The notes under the pieces: generated by a model
Database searches by the model: none
Seen by the model: the letters and a program-made list of their open reading frames with translations, nothing else
Told to the model about the DNA's origin: nothing
Part shown: piece after piece, positions 13,934 through 26,390 of the stretch
Numbering within the stretch: position 1 is the stretch's first letter
Layout of the letters: the number at the start of each line of letters is the position of its first letter
Assembly (NCBI GenBank): GCA_030704615.1
Contig: CM060731.1
Coordinates: forward strand, 11,408,001 to 11,472,000
Reading direction: 5' to 3'
Length of the DNA stretch: 64,000 nucleotides
DNA from: Takakia lepidozioides
Lineage: Eukaryota; Streptophyta; Takakiopsida; Takakiales; Takakiaceae
Translations under genes and position numbers: made by a program

Positions 13934-15258
13934 CCTTTCGCTCTGGCGTGTAACCCTAACCTGTGATTTAGGTTCTCAGAAGAAACGATTTCCGAGCGCC
14001 TTAGCCGATGTGACCGTGCATCTGGACGTGGTGCTTTTCTTTATGCCGATCTTTGCCTCATGCCTTTCTAGGTAAGGTGCCGTGCACGGCTCTGACCACT
14101 GTAATGTGTCTGTAACTTCGTTGCAAAGAGGTCCTTTCACCGCAAGACCATAAATTACCAGCGCAGTGCGTTTGGGGTAAGGAAAGAGGGGAGAAGGCTT
14201 CAAGCTCTTCTAAATATGTGTGAGCTGAGATCTACAGTCTAAAAAAAATCCCTAACTTACAACGTAGTTGCAGAGATGTGAGAATGCGTCCAAGTTAATT
14301 TGGATTCAAAGACCTCGTTGTCTCTATCTCGTATAAGACTAGAATGTAAGCACCTCTCTGTCAACAGGGAAGAGCAGAGTGCGCAGACAATTGAGGGCAG
14401 TAGACAACATCGAACCTGCACAATGATGTGCGCTTCCTCTGCTCATGTACCTGAACTGATCCGGAAACAGAAAGTAACTTAGACCTACACACCCTAAGAA
14501 TGACAACTCTGTGTATCACAAGAAGGAAGCAATCGAAAAACCCAACATGTGTTCATTTTGGAACTGAAATGATCCGGGAAACTGGAGGAAACTGGAAATC
14601 CAAACAAGCAGCAGATTGATTCACAAGTTTACAGATTGATTCACTGTTGCTGAAATGATCTGTGAACTCGAACAGATCGACTGGTCCAGCAGCAAGTAGC
14701 CGTTAGGCAGAGAGCCTGCACGTTCAAACTAGGGCCGTTCAAACGGAGCGCGCGCCCGGGTCCTCCCGTTCTCATTCACCCCATGGAAAGAGTCATCCGT
14801 CCAGTCTATATTCTCATCCGCCCACGCTGCTTTCAACCATGGATGAAACTCCCAATAATGGAAGCGAAAGGATGGAACCTTACCCTCATCCATCCCTGGA
14901 GACAAAACGCTAGGGCTCCACACCGAAACATTCATCCAAATTGGGTGCTCGATACTCCGACAATAAGACTCTCTGACAAAGGCACATGTGGATTCGAGCC
15001 CACGACCTACAGCTCTGAGTTGTCTGTTAGAAGGTTCCAAAGTGGAATGATGATGTGTCGGGCGAAACGGACAGGTGCCGCCACCGGCGAATCATTCGTT
15101 TCTCATCCACAGCAATCCACCCAACAGTTTATCTCAACCGTTCATTCGTGGCCAATTCTGCATATCATTAAGAGGGGTGAAATTAAGAGTGACTGACAAT
15201 CCCCAGAATTAGCCATAAAATCATTCCCTAACCTTGGCAAGTCAACCCACCCTCTAAA
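13934..15258. other. Upstream region of KIN-12, no gene seen
   Basis: The interval directly upstream of the kinesin start codon should carry its promoter and 5' UTR. I cannot assign a TATA box or E2F/MSA cell-cycle element with confidence. From about 14700 the composition changes and contains GGATTCGAGCC at 14990-15000 (RNA polymerase III B-box-like on the minus strand), hinting at old SINE-like repeat DNA. No coding region is supported. Confidence 0.4.
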
Positions 15259-15260
15259 TA

Positions 15261-15965
15261 CCGTAGTGGGAAGGCTGATCCGGCACTAAATAATTAGCCT
15301 AATAATTAAGTGAAAATTTAGGAAAAACTGCCAAAATTCCAGAAACTTTACAAAAAAATGCCTAAAATCTCAAACAAACTCCAAATATCAAATCCTCCAA
15401 ATGCATGTTTCAAGGCATAAAGCTCTAGGAAAATATTTTCCTTAGCTCTGAGAAATCCTAGAATAATTGGCTGAACAATCACTGCATTTGATGATTGACC
15501 AGATGTTCTCATGGCTCTTAACAACCCACATAATTTGTTTTTTTTATCGTTTGTTTATTTTTGAAAAAAGGGAAACACCTGGGAGCGCCAGCTCACAAAT
15601 TTGGCCCCTGAGTAGTGAGAGGAGAAAATAACCTCTTTCATTTATGCACCATGGAGGCGAATGAGTGGGACACCGAGGAACCATATCACACCCGTAAGTA
15701 GCAAGATTTGACCCCATAATCATCTGGGTGGCACTCAGTGCACTTAACCATCTAAGCTACTGACTGTTGGTACATAATTCTTTTACCACATCTGGTACAG
15801 TAGATAGAGCAAGTTCATGATGCTCGGAGTCACCGCCGAATTACTTAAAATCTATCGTGGCATTGCCATAAAATCTAGAAATTTCCTTAAGTTGTGCCGA
15901 AGTGTTTTGTTGTAAAGAAAATAAATATTCGGCACTTCACTGCCGGATCAGCCTTCCCACTACGG
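15261..15965. mobile_element. Non-autonomous TIR DNA transposon flanked by TA
   Basis: A perfect 27-base inverted repeat (counting the flanking TA) lies at 15259-15285 and 15941-15967. Both ends begin CCGTAGTGGGAAGGCTGATC when read inwards. The bases outside are TA on both sides, as expected for a Tc1/mariner-like or related TA-targeting element. The 705-base interior has no transposase; it is AT-rich and contains a separate SINE-like sequence. Confidence 0.75.
15600..15768 (-). mobile_element. tRNA-derived SINE
   Basis: Read on the minus strand, 15760-15742 contains a box A-like TAGCTTAGATGGTTAAG and 15713-15701 a box B-like GGTCAAATCTTGC, about 30 to 40 bases apart as in a tRNA-derived RNA polymerase III promoter. 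The 3' part includes a 26-base block (15616-15641) that is repeated essentially identically at 47608-47633, which supports a dispersed family. It lies inside the TA-flanked TIR element, so it either inserted there later or was captured. Confidence 0.55.
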
Positions 15966-16169
15966 TAATGCCTAAATTATTTTATTTTATTTTAGGGAGC
16001 TATGTAGGCAGTTCAGTGACACCTATTATTGTTGGTCTACCCTCTAGCTCTCTCTCTCATACAGTCTACTACCCTCTATATGTGGGAGTAAAGAAAAATG
16101 TAACAAATATAGAAACAGAATCTTTCAAAAATCATACTTGGAGAAGGAATCTTCTTCTTTTTTAATAAG

Positions 16170-18692
16170 AGAACAGGGGGATTGTAGCCCTATAAAACTT
16201 TATTAATGAAGGGTAAGGAAAAAATAACCTTACAGAAGCCATAAGGCAGATGAATTAGGTGCCACTCGTGACCAGTAAACCAGAGTTCATGAAGAGAAGC
16301 AGGGGCAAAGCCCAGAGCAGAAAAAAGACCAAGGAGTAGCACTTCATACTCCCAGAGAACACTACAATGAGAAGATGAAGAGCAAAGGAGGAGAAGGGCC
16401 AAGCCCCGTGACCACCTAGCGCATTAAAAGTTGCTAATTCTACATGTTACCACGTTTCCTCTTTGGAGCTTCAAAAGACAGATGAGTCTTTGATTTTCCA
16501 TTTCTAAGGCTACGCTTGTGCATCCAATTGACTTCCACAACCTCAGATTTCCAGCGGAGAATCCTTAGTATTGACAGAGCTGCCAGCAGTTTGGGAGACC
16601 TTCTTGCCACGAGATCTCTGAATCTGATATTCTTCTGCAGATAACCCCTCATTTCCCCATGAATCGTCAAAGGAAGAGAGGAGCTGGGCTCTCCTTCTGT
16701 CTCTACCCCTGGAAATTGTTGCTACCAACACACCCCATGATTTCCTAGCTTCAGACATCAAGTCTGAGTGAGCTAGAGTCAAAAGCTTTTGTAAACAAAG
16801 CACAATATTTTGGAAGATTATATTAGAACATCGCATTTTCCAAATTTGCCAAAGAAAGATCCCTCTTAAAGACTCCCACACAGGGCATGAGAAAAACACT
16901 CTCATGTCCTTAATGTTGAGAAGAAGGGCAGAATCAGAGAAGAAAATATTATTATCCCATGGGGCATAGAAGGAAGAGACTTGATTCCATACTGCAATTA
17001 CAAAAGGGCAACGAACAAGACAGTGGTCCAAACCCTTTGGAACGTTCAAGTTGTAGATAAGGCAAGGATTAGGCGGATCTGATGACATCTCCCACAGGTT
17101 CGATCATGTTTGCCATTTTCCAAAGAAATGCCGAGGCTTTAGATGATCTCTGTCTTCTCCAGACATCAGCCCAGACTGTCTTCCAAGGTATAGGTTAGCC
17201 ACCTAAGTGAGTCCATTTATTGGACCATTTCTGATCGAAGGTTTGCTTAGGCATGAGGAGAGAATAGCCACTCTTCACTGTGTAGGAAAAAGAAATGACT
17301 CTGTTTCTTATTCATCCAAGCCCACTCTCCTGGATCAAACTGTAACAAACTGACCGGGGCAAAGAGAAACCAAATAAAGGTATTTCTGTAATGCTGCATC
17401 TCAATGGGAGGGATTGGATTGGATTTACCAGTGGAAGAACAAATGACCTTGATGTCATAAAAGTCCATGCTGTCTGCAGGGCTAAGAGTATGCGAGCAAG
17501 ATAATGCACCATTGGCGCTGACTTTAAAAGCGATACCAGATATACAACCTTGCAATATAGAAATGGCATAGAAAGCTTTCAGCACGTCCCTTTCTAATAA
17601 CCCTAGCCAATGAGGAGTTTGAATAAGGTATCTGTTTGAGAGGTGATCAGTCCAGCTTTGGGGTAAGCCACCAATGATGGTTTCCCAACCAGAGTTGACT
17701 CTTCTTTGTGAGAACCCAGCTACAGCCTCCTTGGAGAGGATGAGTACATTTTTTCTGGTTCCAAAAGTGTAGCAGGTGAGACAACCCCGCAGCTTCCCAA
17801 TGGGACCACCATTCAGAGCAGATTACTAACTCCTCCGAATCCCTGTTGTAATTCCCAAAAAGGGGCTATCTGATGACTTCTGCAAAAAAAGATGGCAAGG
17901 ATTGAACAAGAAGCCTTTGAGTTTGCACCATGCTGACCACATGGATTGCCAAGCCTTCGAACCAACACATGGATTTATGTTGGATTTGTCTCCTTGCACT
18001 GTCCACTTCAGCGAGGGAGGCCAAAGAGGGCTTGAAGCAGGCCTTACGGCTGCCAGATGATACTTAACGATTTTGCTCCATGGGCTAGAGAGGTTCAAGA
18101 ATACTCTTGGTACCCATTTTGCAAGTAAAACAATGATGTGAGACTATGGATCCAGCACCCCTAGACCCCCGTGTTTCTTTTTTTGAAAGATTTGGTTCCA
18201 GCTCACCAAAGCTCTTTTATTCTCAGAGGCAGAAGTCGCCCCCCAAATGAAGTTCCTCACTAAGGACTTGATCTTTTTTACGATGGGGGTTCTCGGGGCC
18301 TAGACAACAGAAGTAAAGCAGGAAGAACCAAGCAAAATTTGGTTGGCCACTAAGGCCCTACCCACCACTATCAGGTGCAATGAACACCAATGAGACAATT
18401 TCTTTTTAAGTCTCGAGAACACCAGCAAAGCGTGAATCATCGCTTAAGTCGTGTCCAATCTGATGTCCCAGATAGAGGTGAGCCTGCCCATTAGGAAACC
18501 ATTTCAAGCCCAGATCATCACCCCGGTGTTGACAATGCCTTCCACTGCTACCATCGGACAGCCGACTAAGAATCGCCACCGACTTCTCCCAATTTATTTT
18601 CAAGCCAGAAACATCGCAAAAGCACCCGAGAGAGCTCAAGGCAAAATTGACGTTGGAGGTTGTAGAGCTTCGGAAAAAAAAAAAAAAAAAAA
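16170..18692 (-). pseudogene. Decayed LINE (non-LTR retrotransposon), RT to C-terminal zinc region
   Basis: Minus-strand fragments in several frames follow the order of a plant L1-type ORF2. First comes SGLKINWEKS and YLGHQIG around 18590-18450 (RT palm/thumb). Then KLSHW...VVGRALVANQILL in another frame near 18390-18310. Then WSKIVKYHLAAVRPASSPLW and GSKAWQSMW near 18080-17930. Finally LDHCLVRCPFVIAVWNQ near 17031-16980 (zf-RVT-like region). Multiple stops and frameshifts show it is dead. The endonuclease and first half of the RT are missing, as in 5'-truncated copies. The low-coordinate end has AATAAAGTTTTATAGGGC and an A-rich tail near 16155. An 18-base A run at 18674-18692 marks the other edge, which is unexpected for a minus-strand LINE. 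Confidence 0.8.
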
Positions 18693-20059
18693 CAAAAAAA
18701 CAAACTAGAATGTAACACTCTATGAGGGGGGAAAATGATTATATGTATCACGTAGGCTCATCAACAACAAAGTAGGAATCCAATGGTGATTGTCTTGAAC
18801 ATGCAATTTAGCAATGTCCTTATCCAAGGTTAGGCATTTTTTTATCACCAAGTTGGTGACTTCTTCATCATGTTGGTGTAAGAAAATATAAATATTGGAA
18901 AATGCCTCACGAACAATTGAATAAGGCATACGAGGAACCACAACCTGTATTTCTACATTTTCTTCTTCCCCATATCTATTTTCAATGGTCGCATGTTAGT
19001 GAAAACTGCTTAGGTTAATAAAGTATGTTGTAGTAGCTGATTGTTTTAATTGTCCCATGTTAGTGAAATTAAAGAGTTTGAATGATCCCTATGTTAACCT
19101 TAACTTCCTATAGATAGAGTTTGTTTAACCTTAAAATTTCCTACCGTGGACAGTATAACCAAGCTAACCACCTGCCACAGTACATCCAAAAATATGAACC
19201 TTATAAATCAGTCGCTACGTCCTACCACATACATCCATAATATACCAAAATTGCAAAGAATTCCACCACAAGAATTATAAGATTATAGTGCTTTGGTGGG
19301 GGTTGTTTATTTGGGGAAATTTGAGAAACCTACAATGTCAGGTTTGACCAAGAAATGGCTATCGGGTTGATTTTTTCTGGGCCAGCCGCACCTATGTCCA
19401 TATCCTATTCCAAGGTATGCAAGCATGCACAAATTTCATGCCAAACTGCCAAAGGATGCTACATGCTCTTTGTATGTGTTCTTTAGGGGTTCAGATATGG
19501 GCTAGAAGGTGGAGTTTCTAACATCGTCAAAAAGTGTACAGAAATCCAAGAATTATTTTCTATCCGAACCGTGAGAGAATGAGTTCCTATCATGTTCATC
19601 ATAATGTCAAACTTTCTTGGGAATCCATTGGTGAATTTTTCAAAATTTGAGGCCTCAGTGGGGCCAAGTGTTTTGGAGCTGGCTGTTGCATGCAACAATA
19701 GAAAGTTGTCACGCATGTGGTCAACCCTGCCTGACCCTCTCCTTACTTAACCCAACGTTTTTGCAAAATTCTGCAGGTCAGGGTTTTCAATTCAATTTGT
19801 GGGTGGGGACCATGTTATCAGCAAAAATGTTGCTTCAACAATTATTTAATTTCAAAAAAATCTCAGCAAGATATCCCCATATTTCTTACAAGTCGCAACC
19901 CGAATCGGGTCGCGCAGGAAGGTAAGGGTCAAGTAAAGGAGCTATGGCATCAGACCATTTATGTAGTCTTGTTGTACATCTACATATACATACATGCATC
20001 TGAAAAAAAGTAATACTTATGAAGGGTCATTTAAAAAATGAGCCGAGCAAAAAATTATC
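18693..20059. other. Unassigned AT-rich interval
   Basis: No recognised gene. Short minus-strand open frames at 18720-18941 and 19483-19716 resemble nothing I know. It borders the Helentron-like remnant and may be that element's non-coding end or an independent insertion. Confidence 0.3.
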
Positions 20060-23000
20060 CTAACACATAAAATTCCTAATGCTTGCTTTGCAAAATTCAG
20101 GAGTGAAAGAAAAAAGATAACAAACAAGCGGCTCGTCGCGTAATGGCTCCTCCTTATGGTGAGCACCTATTAGAATATTATGATGATGATATATGTTGGT
20201 AGCATGGAATGTAATTAGGTAATTTAAAAGCAATAAATACAGGTTTGTGCTGTCCAATATGCTTATGCCAGATATACAGTGTTGGTGAGGTGCATTTGTC
20301 CAAACATGGTCTAGTTGAGATCCATAAATAGTAGTACTAATTGAGAATTGGAGTTGCATGTGAAAAGAAAACATGAGTTTTTGCAATTGATTTGTTGTTA
20401 CGGTATTACTTTGTAAAAGATCTACATTAAAATCCCCTATTATTATTGTTGGACATGTATGTGGGATGAGCTTTTTGAGAGAAGATAAGAAAATAGGTAA
20501 TTGTAGTGTTGGAGGTTTATAGACCGCAATTATGTGAATTGGTTTCCTGGTATTCAAATTAAATGTTGCAGCTATATATTCAGCACCTTCATTTGAAAGT
20601 GTTTAATTTGTTGTTAATGACATAGTATGGTCATATATTACAAGTGTTCCATGGCTTGCATGAAGGTCGCTAGATAAGAAAACATTGTAGTATTACGGAA
20701 CAATTCAATGTTTGAATTTGTTGGATTGAAGTTAGATTCATTGAAGCACATTATATGAGATTGTTGTATGTTAAAGTCGGGAAAAACATCCTCTTTATGT
20801 AACGACAATGATCTAGTGTTTAAAGATTGCACAATGACATGGGATTCTCTATAAGATTTGGGAATGGAAATTAATAGCTTCCAACGAGCACTAGTGCGAA
20901 GCCGTTGTATTTCATCGGTAACACCAGTATCAACATGCAAATTGTTTGATTGCAAAGGTGTGATAAGATATAAATTTTCTTTTTGTCAAATGCGAGAAAG
21001 TGCCGTGTATGTTAGACCATGTTTATTTACACCCTTAGGGTCGAACGCTAAATAATCAAAAGTTAATCGTTGGAACCGATGGATAGTTCGAGCGGAAGCC
21101 AATTGAATTGGAAATTGGGTTATGGTAATGATATGTTTCGTATTAGATCCTATTTGTATTTCTTTTGAAACTGGTTGGATTGACGTCCACAACGAACAAT
21201 TTGGTAGTTTTTTATATTCTCTTGATTAATATATAAATACTTATTTTTTTGCACACGTAACAATTCCCTATTTCGGATTATTAAATTGGATCCATATTAA
21301 AATAGGTGAATTTGACAAAACAGAGAAATATTTAAAAATTCCATCGGCTCGATTCACAAGTCCATCATGTGCTGCATAATTTCCTGCGCACAATTCTATT
21401 AACATATCTTTCTTAACATGAATCGTTGTATGCAAACCTGTTGTGGCATTGGCATTATCGAGCAACGCCTTAACATTTCTTTATCCATATAATATAAATG
21501 TGAAAATGTAGGATCGTTAGATGGTGGACGACAACATTGATTGTTAATAATATGTATATCATCTTGCGTTTGTGTGGCTGTTCTTAGTCGATTCAATATA
21601 TATATATAAACTGGGTATCTGCTTGACGCATAACTTGGTTTAGCTCATAACATGTAAAATTTTGAGCTAATGAAGTTGCAGGTCCTTCATTTATTTTCTT
21701 AAAAATCCAAGAATCTCTCATGTTTTCCACCATACCCACTTTAGGTCACATCTGTAGAGATGACAAGTTGCTTGCAACCACTTGACGCCAAATCAGAAGC
21801 AAAGTTCCTTTACAAAACACACGTGAATTCCTTTTAAGTTCTTTTGGTTCTTCTCTTAATAAGCTTAGATATTACAGTTGTTTTCGGAAGAAAGAAAGAT
21901 GGTCAGTCCTGTACATAATCCTCATTTGTGGTCCAGAGGAGCTGAAACCAGGGCTATATTTTTGGTAGTCCGCAATTATGTATGTTGTAGCTTTTGAAGC
22001 AGCAATCTTGGGCTGTATTCACATCAGAGTAGTGATAAGAACTTGTGCTTGTGTGAGTCTGATGCCTGCGACCACCGGATGGCAGATCATTTGGTCTATT
22101 TGAGGACATCCTGAAGCACACTAACATGAATTTTCATGGATGATCGACAAAGCTCTAGGACCAGTGACATTACTCCACAATATGTCCAAATCATTTACAA
22201 GTTTAGCTTCATCAAGTTCGATCAATTCACAGGTGGTGCGTGATAAAAAATCTCCAGTAATTATGACGTCTAGGTTTCCGAAAAAATGAGAGTGTATGCG
22301 TTTGATTGACCTTAATCTCATGTCTGCAAACATAAGCATTTTCAATGAAAGATACTTCATCCAAAACCATGAGTTGAAGTTGGTCAAACGATTTTGCCAG
22401 TGAATCTAATCGTTCTGATCCAACAGATGGCAACTCTTTACAATTTAGCGGAATATTAAGTCCTGATTCCATCTATATTGAATGCGACTTTTCTTGTATA
22501 TGCCATTAAAATTGATTTTCGTTTCACTGGATCACTTTCGGGTGTCTATTATATAGTCTAAGTAAACCTTGGATAAGTACCAATAAAGTGAATGTTTTCC
22601 CAGTGCCTACTCCTCCTGTAAAAAATAATTGTATATTTGGTACTTCATCATGGGATATATGTTTTCTGTGCATACAATCATAAAAAATAGCACGTTGTTC
22701 TTGATTGAGTTTACGTAATTGTCTATAGAACTCACAATTTGGAATAATGTTGTCTGATGTATCACATGTATTAGCCTCGGGTATTGTCGAATCATTGGTT
22801 TGGGGTTTGCAATGGAATTCTGTATTTATATCATATGGTTCAATTTGTGCAAAGTTTATGAATGGATGAATTTGATCACTATCGTCAACATCTACAAATG
22901 TGTCCATCCATATATCGTTGTTATTATGTTTTGCTAATTCATGAACTTAAATCTGTCTAATCCGTTAGGTTATCTTCCACAAAAGCAAATACAAATTTCT

Positions 23001-23290
23001 TCCAAATAAATAATATAGATTATTTATGAGCAAGATATGCATCATGCCAAGTTGCATGGTTATGTTTTTGTGATTCTTCAATGTTTTGAACCCAATGAAA
23101 TAATAATTGTTCTCAACAAAAAAATTCAAGATCACGGTGCTCATTATAGTGGACGTATCGAATGATTTGTGATTTTTTGCGACGAGTGATTTTGTTTCCT
23201 AGAAATTGTAGTCGGCAATAAATTCTGCCAATGTTACGTTTTGCAATGTATCTAGACGATCAATATATTTATCAAAAGGTGGCCATTTTG
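20060..23290 (-). pseudogene. Helentron-like element: PIF1 helicase with C-terminal endonuclease, decayed
   Basis: Rolling-circle transposon coding remnant. In minus-strand order: degenerate N-terminal helitron sequence at about 23280-23040 (DKYIDRLDTLQNVTLAEF, then HWVQNIEESQKH). PIF1-family helicase follows, with Walker A GGVGTGKTFTL at 22616-22584, Walker B LMVLDEVS at 22373-22350, FFGNLDVIITGDF near 22270, and the later motif ASARTIHRFQ...YTALSRI in 21192-20986. Then comes an endonuclease/exonuclease/phosphatase-like part: VIVQSLNTRSLSL near 20830, and a separate frame at 20557-20060 with VYKPPTLQLPIFLSSL and TIIIGDFNVDLL. Several stops and frame changes make it inactive. The Rep nuclease with its HUH motif was not found. 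A helicase followed by an EEP endonuclease is the arrangement described for Helentrons. Confidence 0.8.
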
Positions 23291-23745
23291 GTCCACATCA
23301 TAGGTATGGATTTGAAGTGGCAAAATCATTTGTCATTTGACTCATATGGACTAATATATGTCAAAAAAATAGGCGTTTTTTGAAAAGTCCATAGTTCATC
23401 TTGTTTTTTGGATTTTGGGTGTCATTTGTTTTCTAGAAGTATTAAAACCTATAATCTTCAATGGCTAGGTGGCATATTGAATTTTTTTTGTAAACTCTAA
23501 TTTTTAGTTTTTCATAATTTCTCGAAATAATAGACTAAAATATTTAATGAATTATATCTTTAATATTTGGGATAGGAGCCGTTTTTGGTCCACTCAACCC
23601 TGCAACTGCCCTGTGCTTCTCTTGGTAAACCACCTCCTGCCACAACACCGCGGCTGTTAGATAACTGCAGATCTGCCAACGCTCAGCTACCTTGGCTCTG
23701 AAAACATACGGGTCGTTGTCTAGCCAGTCAAAGGTCCCCCGCGAG

Positions 23746-23790
23746 AAATGAAATAAAATAGTATTTTATAATGTTCACGGAAAGCTCAAA
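23746..23790. repeat. MITE-terminus-like repeat
   Basis: AAATGAAAT, TTTATAATGTTCACGGAAAG and CTCAAAG match the terminus seen at 4465 and 9931, with a stronger resemblance to the 9931 copy. No partner end is visible, so it is likely a relic of the same family. Confidence 0.4.
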
Positions 23791-23799
23791 GAGCTTACG

Positions 23800-26079
23800 G
23801 GACAAAATAGAAAAACAAGAAAGAGAAGAAAGAAAGCGCACTCCAAATGACTCATTGCAGTCTGATAGACCCTAACGTCTTTCATCTTTGCTCAAGCTTA
23901 CCGCCGATCACCTCGTAGCATTTAGAAGATACAGTAAAAATGACGACTTGTCAGTGCTCATGTAGCTGTGCATACTGTTGTTCTGAACAGTTTAGGTCTT
24001 CGTGATAGATGTAGCTGATAACTAGGCTATAGTAAAATATGCTCAATACACAGACAGAAAATGTATAATCTACTTAAATTACGAAAGAAAATAGATCTAA
24101 TTTACTATCAAAATTCTTAAATAATAATATAAAATATCCAATTTTAGGGCAGGTGTTATCCGGGGAAGGTGTAACATGGAGTTGACATTTTTTTGACATT
24201 GATGGGTAGTCTCCTCTTTAGGAAAGAGCCAATAAAGAGGATTAATAGATATGGAGACTGTAGTCCATCCATACAATTATACTGTATATCTCCAAATGAC
24301 AAATTATGCCAACTTCGGCCAACTAGATTTTTTTCCCTCTCAGCTCCATATAATTGAGTCTTTCTCAATTCAATGTTTAAGCAGACAATTGAGCGCGATC
24401 TACAAAGCTCCCCCTTCTCCTCATAACCGACCACTCCCTTCCCCTCGTGTCTCAAATGAATGGATGACAAACAGCTGCAATGGGTTCAATGTCCTTTGCA
24501 CATGGATGAAAAGACGTTGGAGTATCAAGTTATGCATCCACTCGCAACCTACAAGATTCAGGAGGACAACTTTCTTGTTGAAGAGCTTTGCAAATTCTAA
24601 GTACACACTGTCAATCCTTCTGTCTGCGGTGTGAACAAGGCCCTGAATGTGAGAGATCAATCACATAATATCAAACAAGGCACAATGATGCCAATAATTC
24701 AGAAATTGGATATGTTTAATATGCACGAGAGAGAGAGAGAGAGAGTCCACAAGAGGGACAAGTACATCACCCAATGAAGGGGATCTATATATGGTGAGAC
24801 ATCTTCAATATATCTTGAAAAATAGGTCCATAGGCTCTTGCTAAGGCAAATCTAGAAAGTAGATCATACTATGCCACAAATAATATGTCATGTGCATAAT
24901 TAGGATTTGAATGCAGTGCAACGATATAAAATATTCTTCTAAGATGCTCTTTCTTACATCATGAAATCAATCTCAAAAAATTCTAAACTTGATGCAATAC
25001 CAAAGAAATTCTTTAAATTGACTAATTGACCATTGATAATATCTTATTAACAAATGACCAACAATATTTTAGCTGAAGGCAATATGCCACATTTCTGACG
25101 CTCCCAAGTGTAATCACCCTTATTATCTGCTAAAACAAAAATGATCAAGATCAGACCCTTGACGATAATCCCATAACTCCTCTTAATGACATCTGCAAAA
25201 TCGTATATAATTTTAGCTATGAGACTCCAATCTCTCTTCTCCAAAATCATCAAACTTGAGTTGAAAAATAGATCATCTTTGATCACATCAATGTTGGCCC
25301 ACAGATTTGATTGATCTAATACTCTTGTCAAAACATTAACCATCATCTAGTTTTTTTTCTTAGACTTTGAGAAAGTTTTTGATAGATTTGGTGAAACTTT
25401 TATTTTCAAGGCAATCCAGAAAATAAATATCAACAAGTCTTCCCTTTGTAAGATCATTATCCTCTTTCATTTAGCCTTAAGCAATATTACTATTAATAGA
25501 CCGTATTTTTCAATATTATTCCAACTTCACCGTTTGGTGAGACAATGTTGTATATTGCTTGTTTCATTTTTTATTTAATTGTGGCGATTGACTAGTCTCC
25601 CCCAAGACGTGACATTGCTAACGTAATCATCCCCCAATAATTGACCTGGACCTTGTGGTATGAAGGGGGTGTTTTTTTATCCTTTATAATAAAAACCTCT
25701 CGCTTATGCAGATCAGGGAGGCTAAACTTGGCGAGAAAAAACCAATGCATGACTTGGCGGATGTCAAGCATTTTGCACACGCGGCGTTGGTATTTACTTC
25801 ATAAATCCAACAAAAAGTTGCGATCAGTGTCTATTGAGACATGGAACTCATTACAAAAGTTGAGCAAAAGTGTCTCTTTCCTAAATGCTTCTGAAATGAA
25901 CACGATAACTCATCATTTGCATCCTGAATCAAAATACATTCATCACATGGGCCAAGCAGTTCTCGATATGTGAGTAATTTTGTCTTTCGTTCATTGGTTT
26001 ATTGCACGTTTGTTTCTATAACATGTATGATTGTAAGTGTCTTTGCAGATCTGCTACAAGTGAAATGCTTATACAATTT
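23800..26079. other. Unassigned repeat-like DNA
   Basis: AT-rich and gene-poor. It includes a GA microsatellite at 24728-24748. Open frames at 24421-24660 (-), 25047-25346 (-) and 25641-25973 (+) lack recognisable motifs. I see no exon structure or RNA gene. Confidence 0.3.
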
Positions 26080-26390
26080 CAGACTCCACTCGGCAGCTTG
26101 AAGGGAATAGTACCATTACCCTTGATCTGAAGAGCACTGTCATCACCAAGATACACATTTCTGTCACCTGGAAGGTCTTCGTAGGTAGAAAATCATTCTC
26201 TGTGCGAGGTCATGTGCTGAGAAGCACCAGAGTCGATGTACCAAGTGTCGTCACTCGGAGCTACAGACAAGGCAGTCACAAACAACTCACTATTGTCACA
26301 AACTTCTCTACTTGAAACTTTTTCCATACACACAGTTTTGTGAGATGTTAAGTGTCTCGGCGGTCTAGGCTGAAAAAGACCGACGTAAGA
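26080..26390 (-). pseudogene. Ty1/copia gag-protease fragment
   Basis: On the minus strand one frame reads through a short linker into the copia-type aspartic protease signature WYIDSGASQHM at 26243-26211. It continues with VYLGDDSALQIKGNGTIPF, the usual V.LGD...I.G.G pattern of Ty1/copia elements. One in-frame TGA interrupts it just after HRE, probably from a Trp codon. No integrase or RT follows at lower coordinates and no LTR pair was found, so this is an isolated relic. Confidence 0.8.

Noticed and set aside
14985-15040. tRNA gene or second SINE suggested by a box B-like GGCTCGAATCC on the minus strand
   Set aside because: No convincing box A at the proper distance, and no cloverleaf could be drawn, so I did not annotate it.
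24421-24660. Minus-strand 79-residue frame, considered as a transposase fragment
   Set aside because: No catalytic motif or flanking inverted repeats could be found.
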